From: Rhodospirillaceae bacterium
GTDB lineage: Bacteria > Pseudomonadota > Alphaproteobacteria > Rhodospirillales > JABHCV01
Direction: 5' to 3'
Length of the DNA: 38,173 nt
Assembly: GCA_014382375.1 (NCBI GenBank)
Contig: JACNJU010000094.1
Span: 1 to 38,173, forward strand
Position 1 is the first letter of the stretch; each line of letters starts with the position of its first letter. Positions 17,345 through 26,612 of this stretch are shown in pieces. The notes beneath the pieces are model-generated. The model was not told where the DNA came from and did not search any database. It saw only the letters and a program-made list of their open reading frames with translations. Position numbers and translations under genes: made by a program.

Positions 17345-18445
17345 ATGAGCAGCCCGGACACCAGCGGTGGCATCCTGAGCATCGACCTTGCGGCCCTCGT
17401 CAGCAACTGGCAGATGCTCAAAAGCCAGCTTGAAAGCGCCGACTGCGCGGTCGCGCTGAAGGCCGACGCCTATGGCATCGGGGCATCGCGCGCCGTTGTT
17501 GAACTGGCCCGGGCCGGATGCCGGGAATTCTTTGTCGCTCTCATCGATGAAGGCATTTCGCTGCGCCGGGTATTGGGTGAGGCCGGGCTGGATGGCCACA
17601 TCCATATTCTCAGTGGAGCCATGGCACCGGCGACCATGACCCGGCACCGCCTGATCCCGGTGCTTAATTCCTTAAACGATATTGAGACCTGGAAAAATGC
17701 AGCACCCGGACTTGCCGCCGACATCCATATTGATACGGGCATGTCGCGCCTGGGTCTGCCGCCCGAAGAACTGCAAATCCTGGCCAACGACCGGGCAATC
17801 CTCAAGGGTTTGAATATTTCTTACGTCATGAGCCATCTGGCCTGCGCCGAAGACCGCGATACCGCCATGAACGACCAACAACTGCAACGTTTCAAACAGG
17901 CCCTGAAACTTTTTCCCGGATGCAGGGCTTCCCTCGCCAACTCGTCAGGAATCTTTTTAGGCCCCGAGTATCATTTTGATCTGGCCCGCCCCGGTGTCTC
18001 CCTGTACGGCGTCAATCCGACACCCGGCAAACCCAACCCAATGGCGCAAGTCATTAGGTTACAAGGAAAAATCCTCCAGATTCGTGACGTTGATAGCCCC
18101 CAGAGCGTTGGCTATGGTGCCACTTACCGGGTCGAACGCAAAGGCCGGATCGCAACCGTTGGCGTCGGTTACGCCGATGGTTATCTCAGGTCACTGAGCA
18201 ACTGCGGCTTCGGCTACCTGGGGCAACAACGGCTGCCGCTGGTCGGGCGGGTATCCATGGATTTGATAACTTTTGATGTCAGCGAGGTGCCCCAAAGTGA
18301 GGTCCATCCCGGTGCCATGATTGATCTGATCGGGCCGCATAACCCGATTGACGATATTGCCGATGCCGCGTCAATTATCGGTTACGAAATCCTGACCGCG
18401 CTTGGCAGCCGCCTTCACCGGGTCTATGAGAACGGCACGGCTTAA
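17345..18445 (+). CDS. alr: Alanine racemase
   Basis: Alr is a PLP enzyme that makes D-alanine for peptidoglycan. The 366-residue protein has the PLP-lysine motif ALKADAYGIG at about residue 36, the TGMSRLGL motif, YVMSHLACAED, LANSSGIF, RPGVSLYGVNP, and the second catalytic tyrosine region in SVGYGATY followed by VGVGYADGYLRSL, all in normal order. The frame extends upstream into dnaB, but ATG at 17345 gives the family-typical N-terminus (ILSIDLAALVSNW). It is seven bases after the dnaB stop, as in many alphaproteobacteria, so translation is probably coupled. Confidence 0.96.
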   Translation: MSSPDTSGGILSIDLAALVSNWQMLKSQLESADCAVALKADAYGIGASRAVVELARAGCREFFVALIDEGISLRRVLGEAGLDGHIHILSGAMAPATMTRHRLIPVLNSLNDIETWKNAAPGLAADIHIDTGMSRLGLPPEELQILANDRAILKGLNISYVMSHLACAEDRDTAMNDQQLQRFKQALKLFPGCRASLANSSGIFLGPEYHFDLARPGVSLYGVNPTPGKPNPMAQVIRLQGKILQIRDVDSPQSVGYGATYRVERKGRIATVGVGYADGYLRSLSNCGFGYLGQQRLPLVGRVSMDLITFDVSEVPQSEVHPGAMIDLIGPHNPIDDIADAASIIGYEILTALGSRLHRVYENGTA

Positions 18446-18461
18446 AAAGCGTATTACCTCG

Positions 18462-20975
18462 TCAGCCGAATGGCTTCCAAAGTAAAATCAGCTTTGGCAG
18501 CACCGTAAGGGCTGCCAAAAGAGCGATGAACATTGCCGCCCCGGTCAGGACGCCAAAATAGATCGTCGGGATGAAGTTGGACATCATCAAGATGGAGAAA
18601 CCGAAGATAATGCTCATGGTCGTGTAGAACACCGCTTTGCCGATATTGGAATGGCAAATGTGCAGGGTCTCCACATAACTGTTGGTAAGGGCATACTCTT
18701 CCCTGAAGCGGTAGATATAGTGAATTCCATTGTCGACGGCGATGCCGATGGTGATGGCGGCAATCGTGATGGTCATCATGTCCATGGGAATTTTCGACCA
18801 TCCCATAACCCCCAAAACAACCAAGGCACCCAACAAGTTTGGCAGAATGCCGATAACCGACAAGGTGACGGAACGGAACAACACCATGAACATGACCGCA
18901 ATACCCAGCATGACGACGCCGATAGACTTGATCTGCGATGCGAACAAGCTTTGCAGCATGTTGTTGTAGAGCACGAGCAACCCGCTGACGGTCACGTCAT
19001 TGATCAGAAACTTATAATCGGTGAGCTCCTTGAATTCGTTATCCTTCTCCAGGTCACCACGAATCTTCTCCAGCAACTCCTTGCGACGCAGATCCGGTAT
19101 TGAATCCAGCACACGCGCCACCAGTCGCACCTCGTTGTTCTCGATTGAGACATAGGGCTCGATGAGACTGTTTTTGACCATGGCGGGAACCTTGTTGTAG
19201 AGGATTGCCAAATCCATTCCTTCCAGTTCCTTTTCGGCAATCTCTTCGACAACCCGGACCGACGATGCGAGCGAGAGCACCTTGCCTATTTCGGGCAATC
19301 CGTCGAGGTAGTCGTGGGCTTTTTTGATGAGTTGGATCTTGGTCGGTGTAAACCACAACTCCGGTTGGGTTCTCATCGCTTTCATGTACGCACGCTCTTC
19401 GCGTATCTCTTCGGGAGTCATCTCAGCAAGATCCTCGGGTGTCAACTCTTCAATTGTTTCATCTTCCAGTTTTATCAGTATTTCCACAGGCGTCGTACCG
19501 CCAAGTTCTTCATCAATGAGCTTCAGGCCCTGATAAATTTCGGTGTCGTCACTGAAATAGTTAATGAAGCTGTTCTCGACACGCAGCATGGATATTCCCG
19601 CTATGCTGATGACGCTCAACATGATCGCCAAGACAAGGATCTTGTTGCCCTGGAACTCGGTAAGGCGGGCCAGATATTCAGGTAACAAGAACTGGATACT
19701 TTCAACGGGGGGGGCGGATTCTGTTTTTCCCAGAACCAACAGCAATGAGGGGAACAGCAGAAACGAGGTCGCAAACGTCACCGTCAAACCGGCGCTCATC
19801 ATCAACCCGAAGTCTATGACCGGTTTGATATCGCTGACGACCAGGGAGCCAAATCCCATGATGGTGGTCAGCGCGGTGTACAGACAGGGTTTCACCATCT
19901 TGTGAATGGTGGTTCTAACCAGTGTCAACTGATCGTCACCAGGATGGTCCCGATGCAGTTGCAAGTAGCGCACGATCAAATGAATGTTCATCGAAATGGT
20001 GATGATCAGCATGAGGGCGAGAAAATTGGATGAGATGACGGTGACCATCCAACCGAACAATCCAAGCACGCCGATCATGATCAGTCCGGCGTAAAAGCAA
20101 CTGAACAAGGGGAGTACGATCCAGCGCATTTTCCGAAAGATAGCGGTGAGAATGATGATCAGGAAGGCGAGAACACCGCCCCCGAAGACGGTCAGATCAT
20201 TGCGCACGAATGTCACCATATCATCGGTAATCATCGGCAAACCGCCGAGATATAGAACGCCGTGCTGGCGGTATGGCTTGATGATGTCCCTGATTTGGGC
20301 GATGTCAAGATGGCGTTGCTCGTTTACCGCTTCATGAACCTGGTCATATTCGGCGGAGATGCGTTTCAGGGTTTGCGCCTCATCGGCCGAGAGACCGCTT
20401 TGCCGCCTTTTCGTCCGCAATACGCTTCGAGACTTAAGTAAGCGGCTGAACTGTTCATTTTCAGCCATTTCCAACACCAGGGCAGCGGTTCGGCCATTAG
20501 CGCTGACGATAAGATCACGGTAAATGGGGCTATTGACCAGTTCGTCCCTGGCCTTGGCCCGGTCGATATCGGGTTTCTCCAGACTCGGCATATCCTTGAG
20601 CATTTCCTGAATATCTTGATCAGAGCTATCGAACAGGGGGGCATCAAGGATCGAAAGAACCGTGTTGACGCTGGTGACTTTACTGAGTTCATCGCGCAGT
20701 TGCTTCAAAGGCTCCAATGCCTGGTCCGAGAAGAGATCATTGTCGGGTGTATACGTGACAATGAATAATTCGTTACCTGGATATCGTTCCTGGATTTGCC
20801 GGAACACATTGAGGTCCACGTCTTCTTCCAGCAGCAAGGTATCGGCCGATGCGTCCAGCCTGAAATCTTTGGTGTGATAGCCGAAGAAAACCAGAATTGA
20901 CAGCAATACGACGAGAACAAACTTAGGCTTGTGGAGCACCAGAGCGTCATAGGCCTGCGCTGTACGAGATGTCAT
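18462..20975 (-). CDS. RND/MMPL-superfamily exporter
   Basis: An 837-residue inner-membrane protein of the MMPL/SSD-containing RND class. One membrane segment near residues 17-35 (FVLVVLLSILVFFGY) is followed by a large periplasmic domain with helical, charged sequence, then a cluster of five hydrophobic segments; the whole pattern is then repeated (second-half anchor ILVLAIMLSVISIAGISM, periplasmic domain, final five segments). This duplicated layout is diagnostic. Relatives include hopanoid/lipid transporters (HpnN type) and predicted exporters of unknown cargo. No membrane-fusion or outer-membrane partner gene is adjacent. Start ATG 20975 is preferred over an upstream extension because AGGAAA lies before it and the product starts with a short cytoplasmic tail. 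Cargo unknown; a lipid is a reasonable guess. Confidence 0.85.
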   Translation of the reverse strand: MTSRTAQAYDALVLHKPKFVLVVLLSILVFFGYHTKDFRLDASADTLLLEEDVDLNVFRQIQERYPGNELFIVTYTPDNDLFSDQALEPLKQLRDELSKVTSVNTVLSILDAPLFDSSDQDIQEMLKDMPSLEKPDIDRAKARDELVNSPIYRDLIVSANGRTAALVLEMAENEQFSRLLKSRSVLRTKRRQSGLSADEAQTLKRISAEYDQVHEAVNEQRHLDIAQIRDIIKPYRQHGVLYLGGLPMITDDMVTFVRNDLTVFGGGVLAFLIIILTAIFRKMRWIVLPLFSCFYAGLIMIGVLGLFGWMVTVISSNFLALMLIITISMNIHLIVRYLQLHRDHPGDDQLTLVRTTIHKMVKPCLYTALTTIMGFGSLVVSDIKPVIDFGLMMSAGLTVTFATSFLLFPSLLLVLGKTESAPPVESIQFLLPEYLARLTEFQGNKILVLAIMLSVISIAGISMLRVENSFINYFSDDTEIYQGLKLIDEELGGTTPVEILIKLEDETIEELTPEDLAEMTPEEIREERAYMKAMRTQPELWFTPTKIQLIKKAHDYLDGLPEIGKVLSLASSVRVVEEIAEKELEGMDLAILYNKVPAMVKNSLIEPYVSIENNEVRLVARVLDSIPDLRRKELLEKIRGDLEKDNEFKELTDYKFLINDVTVSGLLVLYNNMLQSLFASQIKSIGVVMLGIAVMFMVLFRSVTLSVIGILPNLLGALVVLGVMGWSKIPMDMMTITIAAITIGIAVDNGIHYIYRFREEYALTNSYVETLHICHSNIGKAVFYTTMSIIFGFSILMMSNFIPTIYFGVLTGAAMFIALLAALTVLPKLILLWKPFG

Positions 20976-21141
20976 GAAGTTTCCTCTGCGAGCTATCCGA
21001 TTCGCGAAAATCGTACCATCAATCCACCGCCATCGGAAAGGCAGGAGTGGGGTCAAGGTCAACACCGACGTTCCAAAGGACCGCCCCAAATGGTCATGCA
21101 GACCTAGACTTACTTGTTCCGGTTATGCTTTTCTTTTTGAT
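20976..21141. other. Divergent intergenic region between exporter and M23 gene
   Basis: This 166-bp interval must hold the promoters of both divergent genes. The exporter has a good ribosome-binding site (AGGAAA); the M23 gene has none that is clear. I could not identify convincing promoter boxes or an operator. Confidence 0.35.
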
Positions 21142-22167
21142 ATGAAAAGCACCCACATCTATCTTTTAACTGCTTTCGCCCTGTTCGTGATACTGGGTCT
21201 GCCTGCTCTCGCCAACGCTGGCAAAGCCGAGATATCGCTTGATAACAATGACCGTAACGGCGACGGCAAAATCAGCATCAAGGAGTGGAAAAAGAAGAAA
21301 AAAATTTTCGAGGGCATTGATGCTAACGAAGACGGCTACCTTTCCTTAAAAGAACTGCGCGCCCGCTTCGGCGAAACAGCGGATGAAACCCCTACGGCCA
21401 CGCCCCTGACTACCAAAATGGACGCTGTGGTACCGATTTCGACAATTGATGACGAAACCCTTTGCGGTATCGGACGATCGAAGACGTGCTCGATCAAGGT
21501 CGCCATCAAGCTCGGCATGTTTGAAACGGGTTTAAGGCCTAAATTCCCCAAGGGCCTTAACTGTCGTGATATCGACGAACAATGGGCGATTTCCTACACC
21601 CACAAACGCAACCGCGAAAATTATCACGGTGGCATCGACATGCCTGCCCCATACGGAACGCCAATGATCGCGGCGGCGGACGGCACGGTGGTCAGTGTCG
21701 AGCGCGGTGAGAAGAGTTACCGCGGCAAAGAGATCATCCTTCGCCACACCCCCGAACAAACCGGTATTCCCGGCTACTGGATTTACACCCAATACGCCCA
21801 TTTCAACGTCATGCCTGAATACATGGTCGGTGATAAGGTAAAAATTGGCGAGAACCTTGGCCCGACGGGAAATTCCGGCATCGGCCGAAGCGGCATGCAA
21901 AGCGGCAAACGCCGCCCCGCCATTCACTTCGCCGTTTGGTTCACGAAAAGCCCCAACTACGCCCTGACCCATGGCAAGCTGATCCCGGTAAAAGGCCAGT
22001 GGATGGACCCCAACGCCCTCTATCGGGCAAAGCCGCCGTTTGACTCCTATAGCCTGCGCGACCTGCCCAAAAGCCAGAAGAAAATTCCGATCCCGGTAAT
22101 GACCGAAGATGGCAAGTTCATCCCGGCCAACACCAAACTGATCTGGCCGTACGCGTGCAAGGGATAA
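21142..22167 (+). CDS. Secreted EF-hand plus M23 (LytM-type) peptidase-like protein
   Basis: A 341-residue exported protein. Signal peptide at residues 1-26 (ending ALANA). Two canonical EF-hand calcium loops follow, at 37-48 (DRNGDGKISIKE) and 60-71 (DANEDGYLSLKE). A linker leads to an M23 domain with the zinc motif H162-GGI-D166, YAH at H220, and IH262FAVW. In active LytM-type enzymes the last motif is HxH; here the first position is Ala260, so one catalytic histidine is missing while the zinc ligands remain. It may be a divergent hydrolase or a non-catalytic regulator of cell-wall amidases, as EnvC/NlpD are. ATG 21142 is chosen because it begins the signal peptide; longer reading upstream is not plausible. 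Confidence 0.85.
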   Translation: MKSTHIYLLTAFALFVILGLPALANAGKAEISLDNNDRNGDGKISIKEWKKKKKIFEGIDANEDGYLSLKELRARFGETADETPTATPLTTKMDAVVPISTIDDETLCGIGRSKTCSIKVAIKLGMFETGLRPKFPKGLNCRDIDEQWAISYTHKRNRENYHGGIDMPAPYGTPMIAAADGTVVSVERGEKSYRGKEIILRHTPEQTGIPGYWIYTQYAHFNVMPEYMVGDKVKIGENLGPTGNSGIGRSGMQSGKRRPAIHFAVWFTKSPNYALTHGKLIPVKGQWMDPNALYRAKPPFDSYSLRDLPKSQKKIPIPVMTEDGKFIPANTKLIWPYACKG

Positions 22168-22311
22168 AGCCGCCTGCGCAGGAATGACGCTATTTTAGCT
22201 GTGGGAAATCCCCTTCCCGCCTTGTCTTTAGGTCTCGAATCCCGTACATCAGATAGGTCTTATAGACCGACTCGTGGAGGTCCTGTCCGTTCTGTCCCGT
22301 AAGGACTTTTA

Positions 22312-23718
22312 TTGGCTAAAAATTCGACCCAGTATGTTTGCCAGGATTGTGCTGCCGTCAGCTCGAAATGGAGCGGACGCTGCGACAATTGCGGTGCCTG
22401 GAATACGCTGGTCGAGGAAGCCGGGTCCGAGCAGGCGCCCAAGGGACTGGGCTCAAAACGCGGTCGCCATGTTGAATTTGTCGGCCTTGAAGGCGACAGT
22501 CCCCCACCGATGCGTATGGTCACCGGCATTGCCGAGTTTGACCGGGTTTGTGGCGGTGGGCTGGTTCCCGGTTCGGCCCTGCTGGTCGGCGGCGACCCCG
22601 GCATCGGTAAATCGACGGTGTTGTTACAAGCCGCGGCCTCATTGGCCAAAAACGCTTCTATCGCCTACATCAGCGGCGAAGAATCCATTGAACAATTGCG
22701 AATGCGGGCCGACCGGCTGGGCTTTCGCAAGGCCACCGTCAAGCTGGCCGCAGCGACGTCCGTACGCGACATCGTCACCACCTTGAACAGTGGCGAGCCC
22801 CCTAAAGTGGTGATTGTTGATTCCATTCAGACCATGTTCGTCGATAGCCTGGATTCGGCACCGGGCACGGTCAGTCAGGTGCGGACTTCGGCCCAGGAAC
22901 TGATCCGGCTAGCCAAGCGCCGCGGCTTTTGCGTCATTCTGGTCGGTCATGTCACCAAGGACGGCCAGATCGCAGGCCCCCGGGTGATGGAACACATGGT
23001 CGATACGGTGCTCTATTTCGAGGGTGAGCGCAGTCACCAGTTCAGAATCTTAAGGGCCGTCAAAAACCGCTTCGGGCCGACCGATGAAATCGGCGTCTTT
23101 GAAATGACCGGCACCGGACTTATGGAAGTCAGCAACCCGTCGGCCCTGTTCCTGTCCGATCACGACAGCGAAATCAACGGCGCTTCGGTGCTGGCCGCCA
23201 TGGAAGGCACCCGGCCGATGCTGGTCGAATTGCAGAGCCTGATTGCGCCAAGTCCCCTTGGCACCCCCAGGCGGGCCGTCGTCGGCTGGGATTCCGGTCG
23301 CCTGGCCATGGTCCTGGCGGTCCTTGAATCACGATGCGGACTTGCCATTGGGGCCAACGACGTATACCTAAACGTCGCAGGTGGACTCAGGGTCTCTGAG
23401 CCCGCCGCTGATCTGGCGGTTGCGGCGGCTTTGGCGTCTTCTTTAAGCGGCATCGCGGTGCCACCCCAGACAGTTGTTTTCGGCGAAATCGGCCTGTCCG
23501 GCGAAGTGCGCGCCGTGTCCCATACGGACGCACGACTGAAGGAAGCCGATAAACTGGGGTTCACCCGCGCCATCGTGCCCAAGGGCCGTGGCAAGGGCAA
23601 AGGCATAAAAGGACCGAGCGGGATGGAAATCCGCGAAATTGAACATCTGGCCGACCTGCTGGCGCTGTTCCATGCACCTGCCAAGGGCACGGTACTGAAA
23701 GAGCAGGCGAATGGATAA
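22312..23718 (+). CDS. radA: DNA repair protein RadA
   Basis: RadA is a hexameric helicase that drives branch migration in RecA-mediated recombination. The 468-residue protein starts with the C4 zinc finger (C10, C13, C24, C27), has Walker A GGDPGIGKST, the RadA-specific KNRFG motif (KNRFGPTDEIG), and a C-terminal Lon-protease-like domain (GLSGEVRAVSHTDARLKEADKLGF in part: GEVRAVSHTDARL). Length is normal. The start is TTG at 22312, with AAGGA (22301-22305) six bases upstream; this gives MAKNSTQYVCQDC, matching the family N-terminus. The 3' end overlaps cvpA by 8 bp. radA-cvpA-purF is a common alphaproteobacterial order. Confidence 0.97.
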   Translation: MAKNSTQYVCQDCAAVSSKWSGRCDNCGAWNTLVEEAGSEQAPKGLGSKRGRHVEFVGLEGDSPPPMRMVTGIAEFDRVCGGGLVPGSALLVGGDPGIGKSTVLLQAAASLAKNASIAYISGEESIEQLRMRADRLGFRKATVKLAAATSVRDIVTTLNSGEPPKVVIVDSIQTMFVDSLDSAPGTVSQVRTSAQELIRLAKRRGFCVILVGHVTKDGQIAGPRVMEHMVDTVLYFEGERSHQFRILRAVKNRFGPTDEIGVFEMTGTGLMEVSNPSALFLSDHDSEINGASVLAAMEGTRPMLVELQSLIAPSPLGTPRRAVVGWDSGRLAMVLAVLESRCGLAIGANDVYLNVAGGLRVSEPAADLAVAAALASSLSGIAVPPQTVVFGEIGLSGEVRAVSHTDARLKEADKLGFTRAIVPKGRGKGKGIKGPSGMEIREIEHLADLLALFHAPAKGTVLKEQANG

Positions 23719-24373
23719 TCTGCCCGTCAATATTACCGATATCGCGGTTATCGTTGTCGTCCTGATATCGGCCTTCCTGGCTTACGCGCGCGGCTTCGTT
23801 CATGAAGTATTGTCGGTAGCCGGTTGGATTGGTGCCGCCTTTATCACCATCTACGCCTTCCCCTTTGTGCAGCCCTATGCCCGTGATCTGATCCCCATCG
23901 AACTGGCCGCCGATTTGGCAGCCGGGGTCGTCGTCTTTATCGTTTCACTGACGGTTTTATCAATTTTGACCCGGGCCATTTCCAAACGCGTCCAGGACAG
24001 CACACTCAACGCGCTTGATCGCTCGCTCGGCTTTCTGTTCGGCATGGTCCGCGGGGCCGTTCTGGTCTGTCTTGTATACATCGCCATCGAATGGATGATG
24101 CCCGTCGCCGATCAACCGGCCTGGCTCAGAGATGCCCGCACCATGCCCATCATCGAGCTTGGCGCCGACTGGCTTCGTATGTTGATCCCGGAAGAAGCCG
24201 GAGCATCGGGCGGCATCGCCGAACAGGCCAACCAGTTACTGGAAAGCCAGAAAGTTATTGAAGGCCTGATCGCCCCCGAACCAAAGGGCGGCGATATTAA
24301 AACCCTTGAAGGCTACGGTGAAAAAATCCGTAGTGAAATGGAACGTCTGATCGACAGTCGTTCTCAACCATAA
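23711..24373 (+). CDS. cvpA: CvpA family membrane protein
   Basis: CvpA-family proteins are small inner-membrane proteins; in E. coli CvpA is needed for colicin V production and envelope stress tolerance. The 220-residue product has four hydrophobic segments in the first 130 residues, with the family pattern AYARGFVHEVLSVAGWI after the first helix and GFLFGMVRGAVLVCL before the fourth. The C-terminal 90 residues are soluble and charged, longer than in E. coli but usual in alphaproteobacteria. It starts inside the end of radA and lies 18 bp before purF, a linkage to purF seen across many proteobacteria. Confidence 0.9.
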   Translation: MDNLPVNITDIAVIVVVLISAFLAYARGFVHEVLSVAGWIGAAFITIYAFPFVQPYARDLIPIELAADLAAGVVVFIVSLTVLSILTRAISKRVQDSTLNALDRSLGFLFGMVRGAVLVCLVYIAIEWMMPVADQPAWLRDARTMPIIELGADWLRMLIPEEAGASGGIAEQANQLLESQKVIEGLIAPEPKGGDIKTLEGYGEKIRSEMERLIDSRSQP

Positions 24374-24391
24374 ACTAGGCACCTTAACCTT

Positions 24392-25867
24392 ATGTCGAAC
24401 CCCGCCAGCCTCCATTCACCAACAACCTTTGACGGTGACGATCATTTTCACGACGAATGCGGTGTCTTTGGCATATATCGCCACCCCGACGCCGCCGCCC
24501 ATACCGCCCTTGGCCTACACGCCCTGCAACACCGCGGCCAGGAAGCCGCCGGGGTTGTATCCTTCGACGGCGAGCAGTTTCATTCCCACCGGGCGCTCGG
24601 CCATGTCGGTGATAACTTCAATTCAGCACAGATCATCCGCACCCTGCCCGGTGAAATGGCCATTGGCCATGTTCGCTATGCAACAACCGGTGGCACGGTA
24701 CTTCGGAACGTGCAGCCCCTGTTCGCCGACTTCAAGTTTGGTGGCCTGGCCATCGCCCACAACGGCAACCTGACCAACGCTTACGGGCTGCGCACGGCAC
24801 TGGTTGAACGTGGCTGCATCTTTCAGTCAACCAGCGACACCGAAACCTTTATTCATCTGATCGCCGTCTCGCGGGGAACCAACGTGGTCGAACGGGTGAC
24901 CGATGCGCTCAGGCAAGTCGAAGGGGCTTATTCACTGGTCGCCATAACCCGCGAAAAACTGATCGGGGTGCGCGACCCCAGGGGTGTGCGGCCACTGGTC
25001 CTTGGCAAAATTGGTGATTCGTGGATTTTATCATCGGAGACCTGCGCACTGGATATCATTGGCGCCGAGTATGTCCGTGATGTGGAGCCCGGCGAGTTGG
25101 TCGTCATCGACAAGACCGGCTTGCACAGCTTTAAGCCGTTCGTTCCGACGGACAGTAAATTCTGCATCTTCGAATACATTTACTTCGCCCGGCCCGACAG
25201 CAACGTCGAGGGTCGCAATGTCTATCAGATCCGCAAGAACATTGGCGCCGAACTGGCCCGCGAATGCGGTATCGAAGCAGATGTGGTCGTACCGGTGCCG
25301 GACTCGGGCGTTCCCGCCGCCATTGGCTACGCCGAACAATCGGGCATTCCCTTTGAGCTTGGAATTATCCGCAATCACTATGTCGGGCGTACCTTTATTG
25401 AACCGACACAGCAAATCCGCAATCTGGGTGTCAAGCTTAAGCACAACGCCAACGGCCAGTACCTGAAGGACAAGCGAGTGATTCTGATTGATGATTCCAT
25501 CGTCCGCGGCACCACATCGGTGAAGATCGTCGACATGGTCCGCCAGGCCGGGGCCAAAGAAGTCCACATGTGTGTTTCCAGCCCGCCAATCACTCATTCC
25601 TGTTTCTATGGCATTGACACACCGGACCAGGAAGAACTGATGGCGTCCCAACATGAACTTGAAGCCATGCGCAAGATCATCGGCGTTGATAGCTTGACCT
25701 TTGTTTCCTTCGATGGCCTGTACCGGGCCGTCCGCGACGAGGACCGCAATACGGAAAATCCGCAATTCTGCGACGCCTGTTTCAGCGGCAACTATCCGAT
25801 CCGCCTTGTCGATAAGGATTCCGGCGAGGCACCCAAACAGCTTTCCCTGCTGACTACGCAGGAATAA
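24392..25867 (+). CDS. purF: Amidophosphoribosyltransferase PurF
   Basis: PurF makes 5-phosphoribosylamine from PRPP and glutamine, the first step of de novo purine synthesis. The 491-residue protein has a 22-residue propeptide before the catalytic Cys23 (DE-CGVFGIY), the class II glutaminase domain (LQHRGQEAAG, HNGNLTN), and the PRTase domain with the PRPP loop VILIDDSIVRGTTS. Cysteines in KFCIFEY, THSCFYG and FCDACFSGNYP match the ligands of the 4Fe-4S, propeptide-containing (Bacillus-type) form rather than the E. coli form. It is flanked closely by cvpA and an SDR gene. Confidence 0.97.
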   Translation: MSNPASLHSPTTFDGDDHFHDECGVFGIYRHPDAAAHTALGLHALQHRGQEAAGVVSFDGEQFHSHRALGHVGDNFNSAQIIRTLPGEMAIGHVRYATTGGTVLRNVQPLFADFKFGGLAIAHNGNLTNAYGLRTALVERGCIFQSTSDTETFIHLIAVSRGTNVVERVTDALRQVEGAYSLVAITREKLIGVRDPRGVRPLVLGKIGDSWILSSETCALDIIGAEYVRDVEPGELVVIDKTGLHSFKPFVPTDSKFCIFEYIYFARPDSNVEGRNVYQIRKNIGAELARECGIEADVVVPVPDSGVPAAIGYAEQSGIPFELGIIRNHYVGRTFIEPTQQIRNLGVKLKHNANGQYLKDKRVILIDDSIVRGTTSVKIVDMVRQAGAKEVHMCVSSPPITHSCFYGIDTPDQEELMASQHELEAMRKIIGVDSLTFVSFDGLYRAVRDEDRNTENPQFCDACFSGNYPIRLVDKDSGEAPKQLSLLTTQE

Positions 25868-25871
25868 CAGG

Positions 25872-26612
25872 ATGGCCGAAGGACGATTACAAGGACGTAT
25901 CGCGCTGGTCACCGGCGCCTCGCGCGGCATCGGACGAGCCGTCGCAAAGGCTTTCGCCAAAGAAGGCGCACACCTGATCCTGACTGCCCGCACACAAGGC
26001 GCGCTTGAGGAACTGGATGACGAAATCCTCGACATCAGTGGCCAGAACGCCACCCTGGTCCCCATGGACCTGGGCGATTTCGACGCCATCGACCACATGG
26101 GTGCAGCCGTCTTCGACCGCTTCAAGCGTCTCGACGTTCTGGTTGGAAATGCCGCCCTTTTGACCCCGCTAACCCCCATGGCGCAAGTCAAGCCGAAGGA
26201 CTGGGACCGGGTGATGACGCTGAACCTGACCGCCAATTTCAGGCTGCTCAGAAGCTTCGATCCTCTACTGAGAATGTCTGACGCCGGCCGGGCGATCTTT
26301 GTCTCTTCGACCGTAACCCAGGGTGTCTGGCCCTATTGGGGTGCCTACAGTGTTTCCAAGGCGGGGCTTGAAACCATGGTCAAGACCTACGCCTCGGAAA
26401 ATGAGAAGACAAAGGTCAAGGCCAATATTATCAATCCGGGGCCGACCCGCACGACCATGCGGCCCGTCGCCTATCCCGGTGAAGACCCCGAAACTGTCAA
26501 GCCGCCGGAGGATGTTACCGAAGCGTTCCTTAAGCTGGCTGAGGCGTCGTGTGAACTTAACGGCGAGATCGTGCAGGTAGAAGCGCCGCGTCAACCAGAC
26601 ACGGTTGATTAA
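25872..26612 (+). CDS. SDR family oxidoreductase downstream of purF
   Basis: A 246-residue classical short-chain dehydrogenase. It has TGASRGIGRAVA at about residues 15-26, LVGNAALL in place of the usual NNAG, the catalytic Ser in FVSSTVT, and the YxxxK motif in AYSVSKAGLE. The purF-SDR neighbourhood occurs in other alphaproteobacteria. It starts four bases after purF with a CAGG ribosome-binding site and is surely co-transcribed. Its end overlaps the convergent RpiR-type regulator gene by 4 bp. Substrate unknown. Confidence 0.9.
   Translation: MAEGRLQGRIALVTGASRGIGRAVAKAFAKEGAHLILTARTQGALEELDDEILDISGQNATLVPMDLGDFDAIDHMGAAVFDRFKRLDVLVGNAALLTPLTPMAQVKPKDWDRVMTLNLTANFRLLRSFDPLLRMSDAGRAIFVSSTVTQGVWPYWGAYSVSKAGLETMVKTYASENEKTKVKANIINPGPTRTTMRPVAYPGEDPETVKPPEDVTEAFLKLAEASCELNGEIVQVEAPRQPDTVD

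Noticed and set aside
22168-22311. CCTGCGCAGG palindrome and GGTCT/AGACC dyad between the M23 gene and radA, considered as terminator or REP-type repeat
   Set aside because: No T-tract follows and no second copy is seen in the window, so neither call can be supported.
25031-26236. Long antisense frame (401 codons) across purF and the SDR gene
   Set aside because: It spans the ends of two confidently identified genes on the other strand, resembles no family I know, and is explained by GC-biased codon use.
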